A DNA stretch of 64,000 bases from Rhodophyticola sp. CCM32 (GTDB lineage Bacteria > Pseudomonadota > Alphaproteobacteria > Rhodobacterales > Rhodobacteraceae). The stretch lies in contig NZ_CP038492.1 of NCBI RefSeq assembly GCF_004751985.1, forward strand, positions 2,790,001 to 2,854,000. The letters run 5' to 3'. Position numbers and translations under genes: made by a program. The first letter of the stretch is position 1. Every line of letters starts with the position of its first letter. Shown here in pieces: positions 8,996 to 17,653 of the stretch. The notes beneath the pieces were generated by a model, which saw only the letters and a program-made list of their open reading frames with translations, had not been told where the DNA came from and made no database searches.

Positions 8996-10123
8996 TCAAT
9001 CTGACAAGGCAGCCCGCATATCCCGTATGGCTTCACCGATATCATCGCCATATCTAAGCAGGCTACCTCCGAGAAGGTAGACGCAATCATGGCCGTAATT
9101 GTCCACCATGTCGCCCAACCGATCGATCGACATACCCCCGCCCGGGCTGGGGAGAATGATGGGGCCAAGCCCATCGGTTTCGCGGCAGTGTTCAACGATC
9201 TCTTGGCATTCTTCCCGCGAAAACCCAAAGCGGCCGCCGTAATTGGGAAAAACCGAAATATCGGCACCCGCCAAGCGCATGAGTTGGCCGAAAAGCATCC
9301 CGTGCCCGTACCCATTATCCGGAGACAATACATACGGACCCAGATGGCTGGGATGCGCCATGATCGGGAGCCCGAATTCCGGGTCCTGTGCCAGCCGGTT
9401 CATCGCGTCAAAACCAAAAAGACCCGGTATCAGCAAGACACCATCGGCACCTGCATCTTTGGCATAATACGCCAGATCGCGCACATGATCACCGTGGCCG
9501 CCGATATTGGCGAAATAAAGCGCGCGTGATGTTTCACCGGTCTGTGCGCGTTCGCTATTGGCTTGCAACACCGCTGCTGCACAAAGCTTAACGCGCTCCC
9601 TGAAAGGAGCCGCATCTTGATTGGCCAGCCCGTGGTCTTCTTTGATAATGTCCGCGCCCGCCACAGCCGTGAGGTAGCAAAGACGTGCCAGCGTTTCGGA
9701 TGATGATCCCTGTGGTTTAATCACGGGACAAACAAATCCGCCCGTTTCACGCCCTATCAGACCCCGCAGTCCTGCAGCCCCGAAACGTGCGCCGGAAAAT
9801 CGCTGCCGCAGATCTGCGTTCGGTGTCAAATTGATCGCTTTCACGCCCCGCAAAATGGACGCATTGCCCAGCACCACATTCAGCAACTGGGGCAATTCGC
9901 GACCAACTGCGTCGATGTGATACCCGATGCGGGCAATCCAAACACCGTCACCACCTTCGACGACATCCAGAACCTTGCCCAAGATAGTATCTTCGACATA
10001 TCCCTTTGGAACAACGTCGCGCGGGATTTCAACAGTGTCTTCCAAAGCAATAGCCTCGGCACGGCCTGCCGCGTCGGCAGCATCATCCGCCCGGATACGG
10101 TAGGTGACAATAAACCGATCCAT
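8996..10123 (-). CDS. RuBisCO-like protein (form IV family)
   Basis: This 375-residue protein has the RuBisCO large-chain fold: an N-terminal domain (DRFIVTYRIRADDAADAA, LPQLLNVVLGN) and a barrel with VIKPQG (Lys136, the Lys175 equivalent of plant RuBisCO) and IIKEDHGLANQ. The latter keeps the Lys that is carbamylated in RuBisCO (Lys161) and the first acidic metal ligand (Asp163), but has His164 where true RuBisCO has Glu. The mobile-loop Lys needed for carboxylation is absent (ISVFPNYGGRFGFS). It is therefore a RuBisCO-like protein, not a carbon-fixing enzyme. Characterised relatives act as isomerases or enolases on 5-methylthioribulose derivatives or as decarboxylases in apionate breakdown. 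It is the last gene of the leftward operon, and its ATG overlaps the transketolase stop by one base. Confidence 0.92.
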   Translation of the reverse strand: MDRFIVTYRIRADDAADAAGRAEAIALEDTVEIPRDVVPKGYVEDTILGKVLDVVEGGDGVWIARIGYHIDAVGRELPQLLNVVLGNASILRGVKAINLTPNADLRQRFSGARFGAAGLRGLIGRETGGFVCPVIKPQGSSSETLARLCYLTAVAGADIIKEDHGLANQDAAPFRERVKLCAAAVLQANSERAQTGETSRALYFANIGGHGDHVRDLAYYAKDAGADGVLLIPGLFGFDAMNRLAQDPEFGLPIMAHPSHLGPYVLSPDNGYGHGMLFGQLMRLAGADISVFPNYGGRFGFSREECQEIVEHCRETDGLGPIILPSPGGGMSIDRLGDMVDNYGHDCVYLLGGSLLRYGDDIGEAIRDMRAALSD

Positions 10124-11127
10124 TACAGCCCCTCGGCTTTGGCAAGGGAATGGACCGCGTCAACACGCGCTTCGGCCAAATCCTGTTCGGTGATGTCGAG
10201 CTTTTGGCCAAGCAAGCCTTCTACGCCCTGCGTCAGGGCAAGTGCATCTAAACCATAGTATCGCATCAAATAAGCCCGGCTACCGCCATGGGCATAGGTG
10301 TCGTTCAGACCCAAACGCTTGAGCTTTTTGCCAACCCCGTTATCTGCCATTATTTCGGCAACAAGCGAGCCTATACCGCCTTCGGTCACATGGTTTTCCA
10401 AAGTGATCACACCACCTTTGACAGAATTGATATGATCAAGGATGGCCCCGGCGTTGAACGGTTTGATGGTATTCAAGTGGAGGTGTCGGACCGACACACC
10501 GGACGTTTCCAGCGCCTTCGTCGCGCGCAATGCCTCTTCCGTGGTGATCCCTGCTGTCACGATCAACACATCACTCCCAAGACTAAGCTCGCGCATTTGT
10601 CCAACGACGATAGGCGTATCGAAAAGCCGTGGCATCGATCCTCGCAAGACCCGACAATAGACGGGGCCGTCGATACTGTCTGCGGCTTCGCAAATGCTCT
10701 CGACCTCGGTCGCGTCACCGGTTTCAAGGATGGTCATGTTTGGCATCGACCGCATGACCGAGATGTCTTCGATCGCCTGGTGGGTCATGCCGCCCGGCGT
10801 GGTGATACCCGGCAAGAAACCCATAATCCGCACTTTGCGCCGCGGATACGCGATGGATGCCATCAGTTGGTCATAGGGTCTGCGATAGGTGAACACGCCG
10901 AAGGTATGAACGAACGGACGATACCCCGCGAGGCCCAGACCGCCGCAAAAGCTCATCATGTTTTGCTCTGCCATTCCCATTGAAAGGAACTGGTCGGGGT
11001 AATTGTCGCGAAATTTGTCGATTTCGCACGACGACGTCAGATCCGCAGAGATGCACAAAACATCCGGATTGGCGAGTGCGTGTTTTTCAAAGGCGCGCTC
11101 ATACGGGCGGCTTACCATTTCTACCAT
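10123..11127 (-). CDS. Transketolase, C-terminal subunit
   Basis: The 334 residues cover the pyrimidine-binding and C-terminal domains of transketolase as a separate chain. The catalytic Glu region reads SMGMAEQNMMSFCGGLGLAG, followed by PFVHTFGVF and GGMTHQAIEDISVMRSMPNM. With the N-terminal subunit encoded just upstream (14 bases between the genes) it should form a TPP enzyme that cleaves ketose phosphates between C2 and C3 and transfers a two-carbon unit. Two-chain transketolases of this kind often serve specialised sugar pathways, for example apulose-4-phosphate transketolase. AGGACACAAGAAC precedes the ATG at 11127. Its position between the importer genes and the RuBisCO-like gene argues for a dedicated catabolic role rather than the pentose phosphate cycle. 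Confidence 0.88.
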   Translation of the reverse strand: MVEMVSRPYERAFEKHALANPDVLCISADLTSSCEIDKFRDNYPDQFLSMGMAEQNMMSFCGGLGLAGYRPFVHTFGVFTYRRPYDQLMASIAYPRRKVRIMGFLPGITTPGGMTHQAIEDISVMRSMPNMTILETGDATEVESICEAADSIDGPVYCRVLRGSMPRLFDTPIVVGQMRELSLGSDVLIVTAGITTEEALRATKALETSGVSVRHLHLNTIKPFNAGAILDHINSVKGGVITLENHVTEGGIGSLVAEIMADNGVGKKLKRLGLNDTYAHGGSRAYLMRYYGLDALALTQGVEGLLGQKLDITEQDLAEARVDAVHSLAKAEGL

Positions 11128-11141
11128 GTTCTTGTGTCCTA

Positions 11142-12068
11142 TCAGTGTGCGTAATCAATTGGGTCAACACCCAATGCATCGGCGATTGAGAGGTTCATCC
11201 GCGCGCGCTCTTCTTCGGATTTGAAGCGCACATAGTGCAGGCGCGGAAACCGCTCCTCCAGGATTGGCATTGAATGGAATGGGTTTGAATGTGCCAATAT
11301 AATCAGCGGTTTGCCATCATGTTTGGTCTTTGCAGCTTCCCGCATATCGTTAAGGTTATGAGCATCCACCTCGACCACGATGGCCCCAAAATTCTCCATC
11401 TTGGTTTTGATGTCGCCGACTTCCATGACACTGTCCATCGCCCCGTCACATTGCTGTTTATTGACATCCATAATCGCTTTGACGTTGTCGATCCGGTGAT
11501 GCGCGCAGCATTGAATGGCTTCCCATGTTTGGCCTTCTTGAACCTCGCCGTCCGACATATAAACCCAGACGCGGCCTTTCTCCCCTCGCTTTTTGCGCGC
11601 CCAGGCAAGGCCCGCCGCAGTTGAAAGACCTATTCCCAACGTGCCGTTGTGGACTTCCATCCCAGGTGAATGCTCTGCGCCGATCATCTCAACCGAGGAA
11701 CCATCTTTGTTGAACATCTCAAGGCCTTCGGCTGCCATGCGCCCTGTTTCGATAAGCGTGGCGTAGGCAACCAAAGCGTAGTGCGCAGGTGCGATAAACA
11801 ATCGGTCAAACTCTGGAAGGAACGGACCATTGTAGCCTGCCCCCGTGTGGTAATTCGGATTGTCCGCATGGGGCACACCCTCAAACAGCTTCGGGATCAT
11901 AGGCAAAGTCGGCTCACCCAAATTCAATTCTTCATTGTAGAGCCACGCCAATTGTTCCGCTGCTGAACAGGCTTGAGACAGATAGCCTCCGTTGTTGCGG
12001 ATCGCGTGTTCGAACACACGCCTGCGAATACCCAGTGCGACATCCTCGGTTGATTTCTCATTCTTCAC
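11142..12068 (-). CDS. Transketolase, N-terminal (TPP-binding) subunit
   Basis: This 308-residue chain carries the TPP diphosphate/magnesium motif SDGEVQEGQTWEAIQCCAHH and the closing Asn in IMDVNKQQCDG. Upstream lie GNGPF-like and HSPGMEVHNGTLGIGLSTAAG, the transketolase active-site loops. It pairs with the C-terminal subunit encoded next. The reading frame opens with GTG at 12068 (VKNEKSTEDVALG); no in-frame ATG lies close by, so a GTG start is likely. Relative to single-chain transketolase (about 650 residues) the two subunits sum to the expected length, so nothing appears to be missing. Confidence 0.88.
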   Translation of the reverse strand: MKNEKSTEDVALGIRRRVFEHAIRNNGGYLSQACSAAEQLAWLYNEELNLGEPTLPMIPKLFEGVPHADNPNYHTGAGYNGPFLPEFDRLFIAPAHYALVAYATLIETGRMAAEGLEMFNKDGSSVEMIGAEHSPGMEVHNGTLGIGLSTAAGLAWARKKRGEKGRVWVYMSDGEVQEGQTWEAIQCCAHHRIDNVKAIMDVNKQQCDGAMDSVMEVGDIKTKMENFGAIVVEVDAHNLNDMREAAKTKHDGKPLIILAHSNPFHSMPILEERFPRLHYVRFKSEEERARMNLSIADALGVDPIDYAH

Positions 12069-12150
12069 GGCAATATCCCACGTTGGCCGGTGTTCAGACC
12101 GGCTTGGTTAATGACAGGACCATAAGGTCGGTTGTTAGGGCGCGGAGGCG

Positions 12151-12594
12151 TTAAAAGATGACGCCCTTGCGCAAAATAAAGCACCCAAAGGGGCGGGTTT
12201 CACCGCACTGCACGATGGCAAAAGATCTGGCAGCTTGGGCGTAGAAATCTGGTCGCGAGATTGCCGACAAAGCGGCTCCCTCGGGAAGGCACGGGGTCAG
12301 GATATCCCACACTTCTCGATGCGCATCCGTGAGATCATCTGGCGTATCATCCGACTGCATCCGCAAAGCTGCATAGGCGCTGAAAGGATCCAGCGGCATC
12401 AACTTCGTGATCATATCCACCACCGAGGGGGCATCCTGATCAGGGTAGCGGATCACACCCGAGATGGTGCAGGTGCGTGCCGTTGAAACTGACGGAAAGT
12501 TAGAGTCGACAACAGCTATCTCATCGCCGTGGCCCATTTGGGCAAGGCAGAAAAGCAATTCTGGCGTAACGCCCGTGTCAATTCCGTACAGCAT
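12151..12594 (-). CDS. RbsD/FucU-type sugar mutarotase
   Basis: The start MLYGIDTGVTPELLFCLAQ followed by MGHGDEIAVVDSNFPS is the family signature, with the catalytic His in MGHGD. RbsD and FucU interconvert the anomers or ring forms of ribose or fucose in the cytoplasm. I choose the ATG at 12594 because the family begins M-L-x-G-I; a TTG 12 bases upstream is possible. At 147 residues it is FucU-like in length (about 140-150). It follows the binding protein gene and precedes the transketolase genes, so it should prepare the imported sugar for the kinase encoded in the divergent operon. Confidence 0.87.
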   Translation of the reverse strand: MLYGIDTGVTPELLFCLAQMGHGDEIAVVDSNFPSVSTARTCTISGVIRYPDQDAPSVVDMITKLMPLDPFSAYAALRMQSDDTPDDLTDAHREVWDILTPCLPEGAALSAISRPDFYAQAARSFAIVQCGETRPFGCFILRKGVIF

Positions 12595-12622
12595 GGCCAA
12601 CTTCAAATGTCTGGAGATGGGT

Positions 12623-12648
12623 GCTCCGGCCCGTTCAGGAGCCGGAGC
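12623..12648 (-). terminator. Intra-operon hairpin after the sugar-binding protein gene
   Basis: GCTCCGGC (12623-12630) and GCCGGAGC (12641-12648) form a perfect 8-bp stem around a 10-base loop. In the leftward transcript it stands 9 bases after the binding protein stop and before the mutarotase. Such hairpins often raise binding protein yield by stabilising the mRNA end or by partial termination. There is no T run on the minus strand. Confidence 0.45.
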
Positions 12649-12656
12649 GTTTTGTA

Positions 12657-13697
12657 TTAGCGGCTTGGCAAAGGCATCCAGTCGGCCATCGCGACATCAG
12701 CATGCTGGAACTGCGGCATCCGTGCGCCCAGTTCTTCCATATTACTGATGTCTTGCTCATTCAGGAAATCCTGCGTGATCAAGGTGGGTGGCACCACGAT
12801 GCTGCTGCCAGGGTCCTCGCCAGTCAACAGCAATGCCAAAGCCCGTACCGAGACCTCTCCTACAACGGCCGGGTTTGTTGCCACCGTCGCGACCCAAGCA
12901 GAGCCGGGTTCGCGCATGGCTGAGATATCCGCGGTTGAGACGTCCGCAGAATAGATATCCACGTCATCCGTCAGGCCAGCTTCATCCACCGCAATCTTCA
13001 CACCTTTGGCGAATTCGTCATATGGGGCAAAAACGACAGTGATGTTTGGGTTCGCCTGCAAGACAGAACGCGCCTGATTTGCGATCGAGTTGGCAATTGG
13101 GTTGTCCAATGTTCCAAAGACTGCCGCTTCCGTGATGCCGGGGTTGGCCTCTCTCACTTCTTCCCAGGCTACGTTTCGACGGTCGAGCGGCGCAATTCCG
13201 GGCACATAGACATAGCCTGCCGTAAACGCATTGCCGTTGTCCGCCAACGCCTGATCAAGCGCAAGCCTGCCCAGCAGATAATCGGATTGTTCAACCTGCG
13301 GGATGGCGTCGTTTTCGACATCGACGTCAAAGGCGACAACGCTTATGCCAGCATCCACCGCACGTTGCGCCGCGTCTTTCATCGACTCCGTCAACCCGTG
13401 CTGAATAATGATCCCATCCACACCCAAAGCAATCGCCTGATCGACCATATCGGCCTGCAATGCCGCATCCTGACGGCTGTCAAACACGCGAAGGTCGACA
13501 CCCAGCGCCTCTGCCTGGCTTTCCACACCCGCAAGATACGACTGGAAAAAATCACCGGTCGACAGATAACGCACCAAAGCGATTTTTACGTCACCCGCGT
13601 TGTCCAAAGGCGCCGGCATGTCAGCAAAAGTAGCCGTGGCCATCCCGGTGCCAAGTGCGGCAACCCCCAGTATTTTCAAAACTTTACGTCTTAACAT
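12657..13697 (-). CDS. Ribose-type ABC transporter, periplasmic sugar-binding protein
   Basis: This 346-residue protein of the RbsB class begins MLRRKVLKILGVAALGTGMA, a signal peptide ending near ATFA. It continues with VKIALVRYLSTGDFFQSYLAGVE, AIALGVDGIIIQHGLTESM and VVAFDVDVE, typical of type 1 periplasmic binding folds. A strong ribosome site (GGAGGAAATATC) precedes the ATG at 13697; longer upstream reading is inside the permease gene. It captures a sugar for the permease and double ATPase encoded upstream. The operon content suggests a 5-modified pentose rather than plain ribose, which is inference. Confidence 0.9.
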   Translation of the reverse strand: MLRRKVLKILGVAALGTGMATATFADMPAPLDNAGDVKIALVRYLSTGDFFQSYLAGVESQAEALGVDLRVFDSRQDAALQADMVDQAIALGVDGIIIQHGLTESMKDAAQRAVDAGISVVAFDVDVENDAIPQVEQSDYLLGRLALDQALADNGNAFTAGYVYVPGIAPLDRRNVAWEEVREANPGITEAAVFGTLDNPIANSIANQARSVLQANPNITVVFAPYDEFAKGVKIAVDEAGLTDDVDIYSADVSTADISAMREPGSAWVATVATNPAVVGEVSVRALALLLTGEDPGSSIVVPPTLITQDFLNEQDISNMEELGARMPQFQHADVAMADWMPLPSR

Positions 13698-13720
13698 GAT
13701 ATTTCCTCCCATGTTTTGGT

Positions 13721-14737
13721 TTAAGATTTCCCACCGGTGCGACGTTTCGCGCTGAGGTAGAACGTGAAGACCAGCGCGAGAACAAGTACCGCGCCTTTGA
13801 CAAAATCTTGCGTGTAATAGGGCGCGTTCATCATGGTCAGGCCTTGCAGCAGGATGCCGACAAAAAGGGCTCCAATCGCAGTGCCAAAGGCGTTGGCACG
13901 TGCAGCCCCCAGCACCGCAAAACCGATCAAAGCGGCGGCAACACTGTCGAGCAGCAGGTTGTTGCCGCTGGCGATATCGCCCCGCCCAAGCCGCGCGGCC
14001 AATAATATGCCCCCGACAGAAGCCGTCACGCCTGAAATCATGTAAGCCGCGATCTTGTAGCGATTGACGTTCGCCCCGACCAAGGCAGCGGCCCGTTCGT
14101 TGGAGCCAATTGCATACATCATGCGCCCGTGACGTGTGAGTTCGAGGAAGACCCAGATGACAACTGCCGTGATCAGAAAGATGACGACGGGCACGGGAAC
14201 CAAACGGTCGACAAAAAGATCGAACCGATGCCGGCCCAGCCAAAGGAAAGCCGCTGAAAAAGTGCCCTCGGCAGTGCTCCCATCTGTTAAGCTCATACCT
14301 GTTGCGATGGAATTGCCCTGGGTAGGGATACGTTGCAGACCGATGAGCAAAAACATCATACCCAAAGTCGCCAGCAGATCAGGGACTTTGAATTTCACGA
14401 TCAATAGCCCGTTGATCAAACCCACGACTGCCCCCATGAGAAGGCACAGCAAAACCGCAGACACTGCCGATAGTTCCAGGATGACCATCGCGTAGGCGGA
14501 CAACATTAAGGCTGTCGTTGCGACTGACCCGATCGACAAATCGAACCCGTCCACGACCAGAGTGCAGGTGACACCTAAGGCCAGGATGCCCGTGATCGCA
14601 ACCGATTGAAGAATGAAAGCTGCGGATCTCGGCGATGCAAATCCGTTAGCCGAAAGGCTGAAATAGATTACCAACCCGAACAGCAGGATCAGGAATCCAA
14701 AACGGATTGCAAAGTTTAGAAGCTTCTCTTGCGTCAT
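13721..14737 (-). CDS. Ribose-type ABC transporter permease
   Basis: This RbsC-like protein of about 338 residues has eight to ten hydrophobic segments. Motifs include GVTCTLVVDGFDLSIGSVAT (the conserved DLSIG), GLINGLLIVKFKVPDLLATL and YAIGSNERAAALVGANVNRY (the EAA-like coupling region AIGSNxxAA). It forms the membrane pore for the sugar importer. I use the ATG at 14737, which overlaps the stop of the ATPase gene (TGATG); a TTG one codon upstream is less likely. The next gene, for the binding protein, follows after 23 bases. Confidence 0.9.
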   Translation of the reverse strand: MTQEKLLNFAIRFGFLILLFGLVIYFSLSANGFASPRSAAFILQSVAITGILALGVTCTLVVDGFDLSIGSVATTALMLSAYAMVILELSAVSAVLLCLLMGAVVGLINGLLIVKFKVPDLLATLGMMFLLIGLQRIPTQGNSIATGMSLTDGSTAEGTFSAAFLWLGRHRFDLFVDRLVPVPVVIFLITAVVIWVFLELTRHGRMMYAIGSNERAAALVGANVNRYKIAAYMISGVTASVGGILLAARLGRGDIASGNNLLLDSVAAALIGFAVLGAARANAFGTAIGALFVGILLQGLTMMNAPYYTQDFVKGAVLVLALVFTFYLSAKRRTGGKS

Positions 14738-16248
14738 CAATAGCTCGCTTGTGTTCTTGTGCCGGCAGTGCCTGAGACCTGGGTGACCAAGGCGCCAAGA
14801 TCCACATCCTTGTTTGCGTGTTCGCCTGCGATGACGCCCTCGTTCAAGACGATGATCCGGTCGGCAATTTCCAGCGCTTCATCCAGCTCTGCCACAAAAA
14901 CCAATGTGGAACGGCCTTTGGCAGTGGCACGAATATGAGCACCTATGTCTCTGCGTGCGCCGATATCGACACCCTGAAACGGCTCATCCAACAGCAGGAC
15001 GCGGCAGTCCTCTAACAGCCAGCGCCCGATCATGACCTTTTGCTGGTTGCCACCTGACAGTGTCGTGATGCTTTCTCCTTCAGACTGACAAACCACTCCG
15101 ATCCGGTCAATCATGCCCTTGGCAGCGTGTCTTTGCGTACGGGGATTCAGTAATGACATGGCACTGAAGTTCTTCAGAAACGGTAGTGTCATGTTGTTGG
15201 CGATATCAAATGTCGGGATGACCGCATTCATGCTGCGGTCTTTCGACGACATGAAAACGCCAACACTCACAGCCTGAGCCGGGGATTGCGGCGCATATGG
15301 ACGACCATCGATGTGCATTGTCCCTGCGCAAGGGCGTTCCAACCCGAAAACGATATTCGCAAGTTGGCTCTTGCCGCTGCCCAACAGACCGGTGATCGCA
15401 ACGATCTCGCCATCTGCCGCAGAAAATGAAATCGGCGCCATGCCGCCTTTCAGCTGGACGCCTTCGACTTCAAGAATGGGCGTACCGCCGGATCTTACAT
15501 CAATGTCCACATCCGTCATGTTGTGGCCAAGCATGGCCGTGACGGCGCCATCCAGATCCAGCGGTGTCTGGTCAAAGACACCGGAAATCTCGCCATCGCG
15601 CATGCAGACAATCCGGTCCGCGATACGGCGAATGTCGGACATACGATGCGAGATATACAGGATTGCAACACCTTGATCCCGAAGCCGGTCCACAAGCTCG
15701 AACAAGCGTTCCGCTTCGACCGCAGACAGCGATGACGTTGGCTCATCAAGAATAAGGATTTTCGGCTCATACGCCATCGCGCGGGCAATGGCGATCATCT
15801 GGCGATCCGCAACAGACAGGTCGGCGACGCGCGCGCGCACATCCATTTCCAACCCCATATTATCGGCAACCTTTTGGGCGGCCGCACGCAAGGCGCGGTC
15901 ACGCACCATCAACCGCGCCTTCGGTTCTGTCAGGCGGTTTAGCATCAGGTTTGTGGCAACATCCAAGTCAGGGATCACACCGTCGTCAATCGATTGATGA
16001 ACCGTCACAACCCCACATGCGATTGCAGCGGCGGCATCGCCCGGCAGGTAATTTTCGCCGCCCAATGACATCGTTCCAGCGTCACATGCGTAAAAGCCGC
16101 AAAGGATCTTCACGAGCGTCGATTTGCCTGCGCCATTGGCGCCCATCAACACAAGGACCTCTCCTGCGTTCAGGTCCAAATCAATTCCGCGCAGAACATG
16201 ATTCCGAGCGAATGATTTCTCTAAGCCTCTGATTTCGCAGGTCTTCAT
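14737..16248 (-). CDS. Ribose-type ABC transporter, double ATP-binding protein
   Basis: These 503 residues carry two ABC domains, as in RbsA/XylG/MglA. The first has Walker A GANGAGKST, signature VADRQMIAIARAM and Walker B ILILDEPTSSLS. The second has the degenerate GLLGSGKSQ and the signature LSGGNQQKVMIGRWL with VLLLDEPFQGVDIGAR. Degeneracy of one site is usual for this family. It energises the permease encoded next. It is the first gene of the leftward operon, starting at an ATG facing the divergent promoter region. The ribosome site is weak by eye. Confidence 0.9.
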   Translation of the reverse strand: MKTCEIRGLEKSFARNHVLRGIDLDLNAGEVLVLMGANGAGKSTLVKILCGFYACDAGTMSLGGENYLPGDAAAAIACGVVTVHQSIDDGVIPDLDVATNLMLNRLTEPKARLMVRDRALRAAAQKVADNMGLEMDVRARVADLSVADRQMIAIARAMAYEPKILILDEPTSSLSAVEAERLFELVDRLRDQGVAILYISHRMSDIRRIADRIVCMRDGEISGVFDQTPLDLDGAVTAMLGHNMTDVDIDVRSGGTPILEVEGVQLKGGMAPISFSAADGEIVAITGLLGSGKSQLANIVFGLERPCAGTMHIDGRPYAPQSPAQAVSVGVFMSSKDRSMNAVIPTFDIANNMTLPFLKNFSAMSLLNPRTQRHAAKGMIDRIGVVCQSEGESITTLSGGNQQKVMIGRWLLEDCRVLLLDEPFQGVDIGARRDIGAHIRATAKGRSTLVFVAELDEALEIADRIIVLNEGVIAGEHANKDVDLGALVTQVSGTAGTRTQASY

Positions 16249-16396
16249 ATGTGAAACAGGCTCCGATACGGATCAGGGATTCATTGACTCCCTATCTTCG
16301 ATATGAGCGTTATATTCAAAAGTCAAATTAATTGTCTATTGACTAATAGCGGTCCTTTTGATGATAGTCGTCTAACTGCATCGAGGAATCCCGGTC
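16249..16396. promoter_or_regulatory. Divergent promoter region of the pentose cassette, candidate SorC-type operator
   Basis: The 148 bases between the importer ATPase and the kinase gene are clearly richer in A and T than their surroundings. A palindrome, CTATTGACTAATAG (16336-16349), has 5-bp arms. The string ATTGACT occurs here and again near 16284. The regulator gene lies in the rightward operon, so both operons are plausibly controlled from here. The assignment as operator is inference; no regulator site is known to me for this protein. Confidence 0.4.
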
Positions 16397-17653
16397 ATGA
16401 AAGAAGCATCGTATCTGGCCTTGACCCAGGAAAGCCTGCCGCCCCGGCTGGCAGGTATTCCGGCTGTTACAGAACGCTTGGGCCGCGCCCATGACACCTG
16501 GCGCGTGAAGGAAGTGGGCGATGGCAACCTAAATCTGGTATTCATCGTCGAAAGCTCCGAAGGCAGCCTGATTGTAAAGCAGGCCCTCCCTTACGTGCGA
16601 CTGGTTGGAGACAGCTGGCCTTTGCCGCTGTACCGCGCGTTTTACGAATTCAACGCGTTAATGCGGCAGGCGCAGCGCGATCCCGGCGCTGTCCCAGAGG
16701 TATTCCATTTCGATGAGGACCAGGCGCTGATCGTGATGGAGTTCCTTTCGCCTCATGTCATCTTGCGCAACAAGCTGATCGCTGGCGAGAAAGTTGCAGG
16801 GCTTGGTGCGTTTTGCGGGCGGCATTGCGCGCGGATGGCGTTTCGCGGCTCCGAATTGTCGATGAAAAGCGCCGACAAAAAGACCGATGTCGGAGTGTTC
16901 GCGGGCAACATCGAAATTCCCGCGATTACGGAAAGCCTGGTGTTCACTGATCCCTACTTTGATGCCGAGATGAATACCCACACTGCTGGCCTGGATCCGT
17001 TAGTGGCAAAACTACGCAGCGATGTCGCGCTGAAATGCGCGGTCCAATCGATGTTGGTCAAATTTTCAAGCAATACCGAAACGATGCTGCATGGCGACCT
17101 GCATTCCGGCTCTATTATGGCGACGGAAACCGATATTCGCATCATCGACCCGGAGTTCGCACAATATGGGCCGATGGGCTTTGATATTGGTACGCTCACC
17201 GCGAACTACTTGATGGCCTATTTCAGCCAACCCGGCCACCGCGGCGCCGATCTGGAGAGGTATCAAGACTGGATCCTGAGTGTGATCACGGACAGTTTTG
17301 AGGCCTTCGACGCCGAGTTTCGGCGCCTGTGGGCCACCGAACGGTCAGGCATGCTTTACCCCAAATCCTTGTTCGAGGATCAGGGCCATGGGTCCGAGCC
17401 TGCATGCAATGCAATGCTTGAAGCCATCTGGCAGGATGCAGTGCAGTTCTGCGGCATCGAAATGCACCGGCGCTGTTTGTCTTTGGCACACAACGCCGAC
17501 TTCGAAACAATCAAAGATGCGCAAACGCGGGCGGGTCTTGAAGCCCGCAACCTTGAAATGGGTGCCACGTTGATTTTGAGCGCCGATAAAGTCAAAACTT
17601 CTCAGGCGCTGTGTGCGCTTGCGCGGACATTCAACGGAAAGGACGTCCTATGA
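16397..17653 (+). CDS. mtnK: S-methyl-5-thioribose kinase-like sugar kinase
   Basis: This 418-residue protein has the MtnK hallmarks: GDGNLNLVFIVE, the catalytic loop HGDLHSGSIM and DPEFAQYGPMGFDIG. MtnK phosphorylates C1 of 5-methylthioribose with ATP; close relatives act on 5-deoxyribose. Length matches the family (about 400). GAGGAA precedes the ATG at 16397. Its stop overlaps the isomerase start (ATGA). It starts the rightward operon and should act on the sugar brought in by the divergent importer. The natural substrate cannot be told from the sequence. Confidence 0.9.
   Translation: MKEASYLALTQESLPPRLAGIPAVTERLGRAHDTWRVKEVGDGNLNLVFIVESSEGSLIVKQALPYVRLVGDSWPLPLYRAFYEFNALMRQAQRDPGAVPEVFHFDEDQALIVMEFLSPHVILRNKLIAGEKVAGLGAFCGRHCARMAFRGSELSMKSADKKTDVGVFAGNIEIPAITESLVFTDPYFDAEMNTHTAGLDPLVAKLRSDVALKCAVQSMLVKFSSNTETMLHGDLHSGSIMATETDIRIIDPEFAQYGPMGFDIGTLTANYLMAYFSQPGHRGADLERYQDWILSVITDSFEAFDAEFRRLWATERSGMLYPKSLFEDQGHGSEPACNAMLEAIWQDAVQFCGIEMHRRCLSLAHNADFETIKDAQTRAGLEARNLEMGATLILSADKVKTSQALCALARTFNGKDVL

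Noticed and set aside
8996..10123. True RuBisCO large subunit and carbon fixation
   Set aside because: The loop 6 Lys and one metal-binding Glu are missing and no small subunit or phosphoribulokinase is near, so it is a RuBisCO-like protein.
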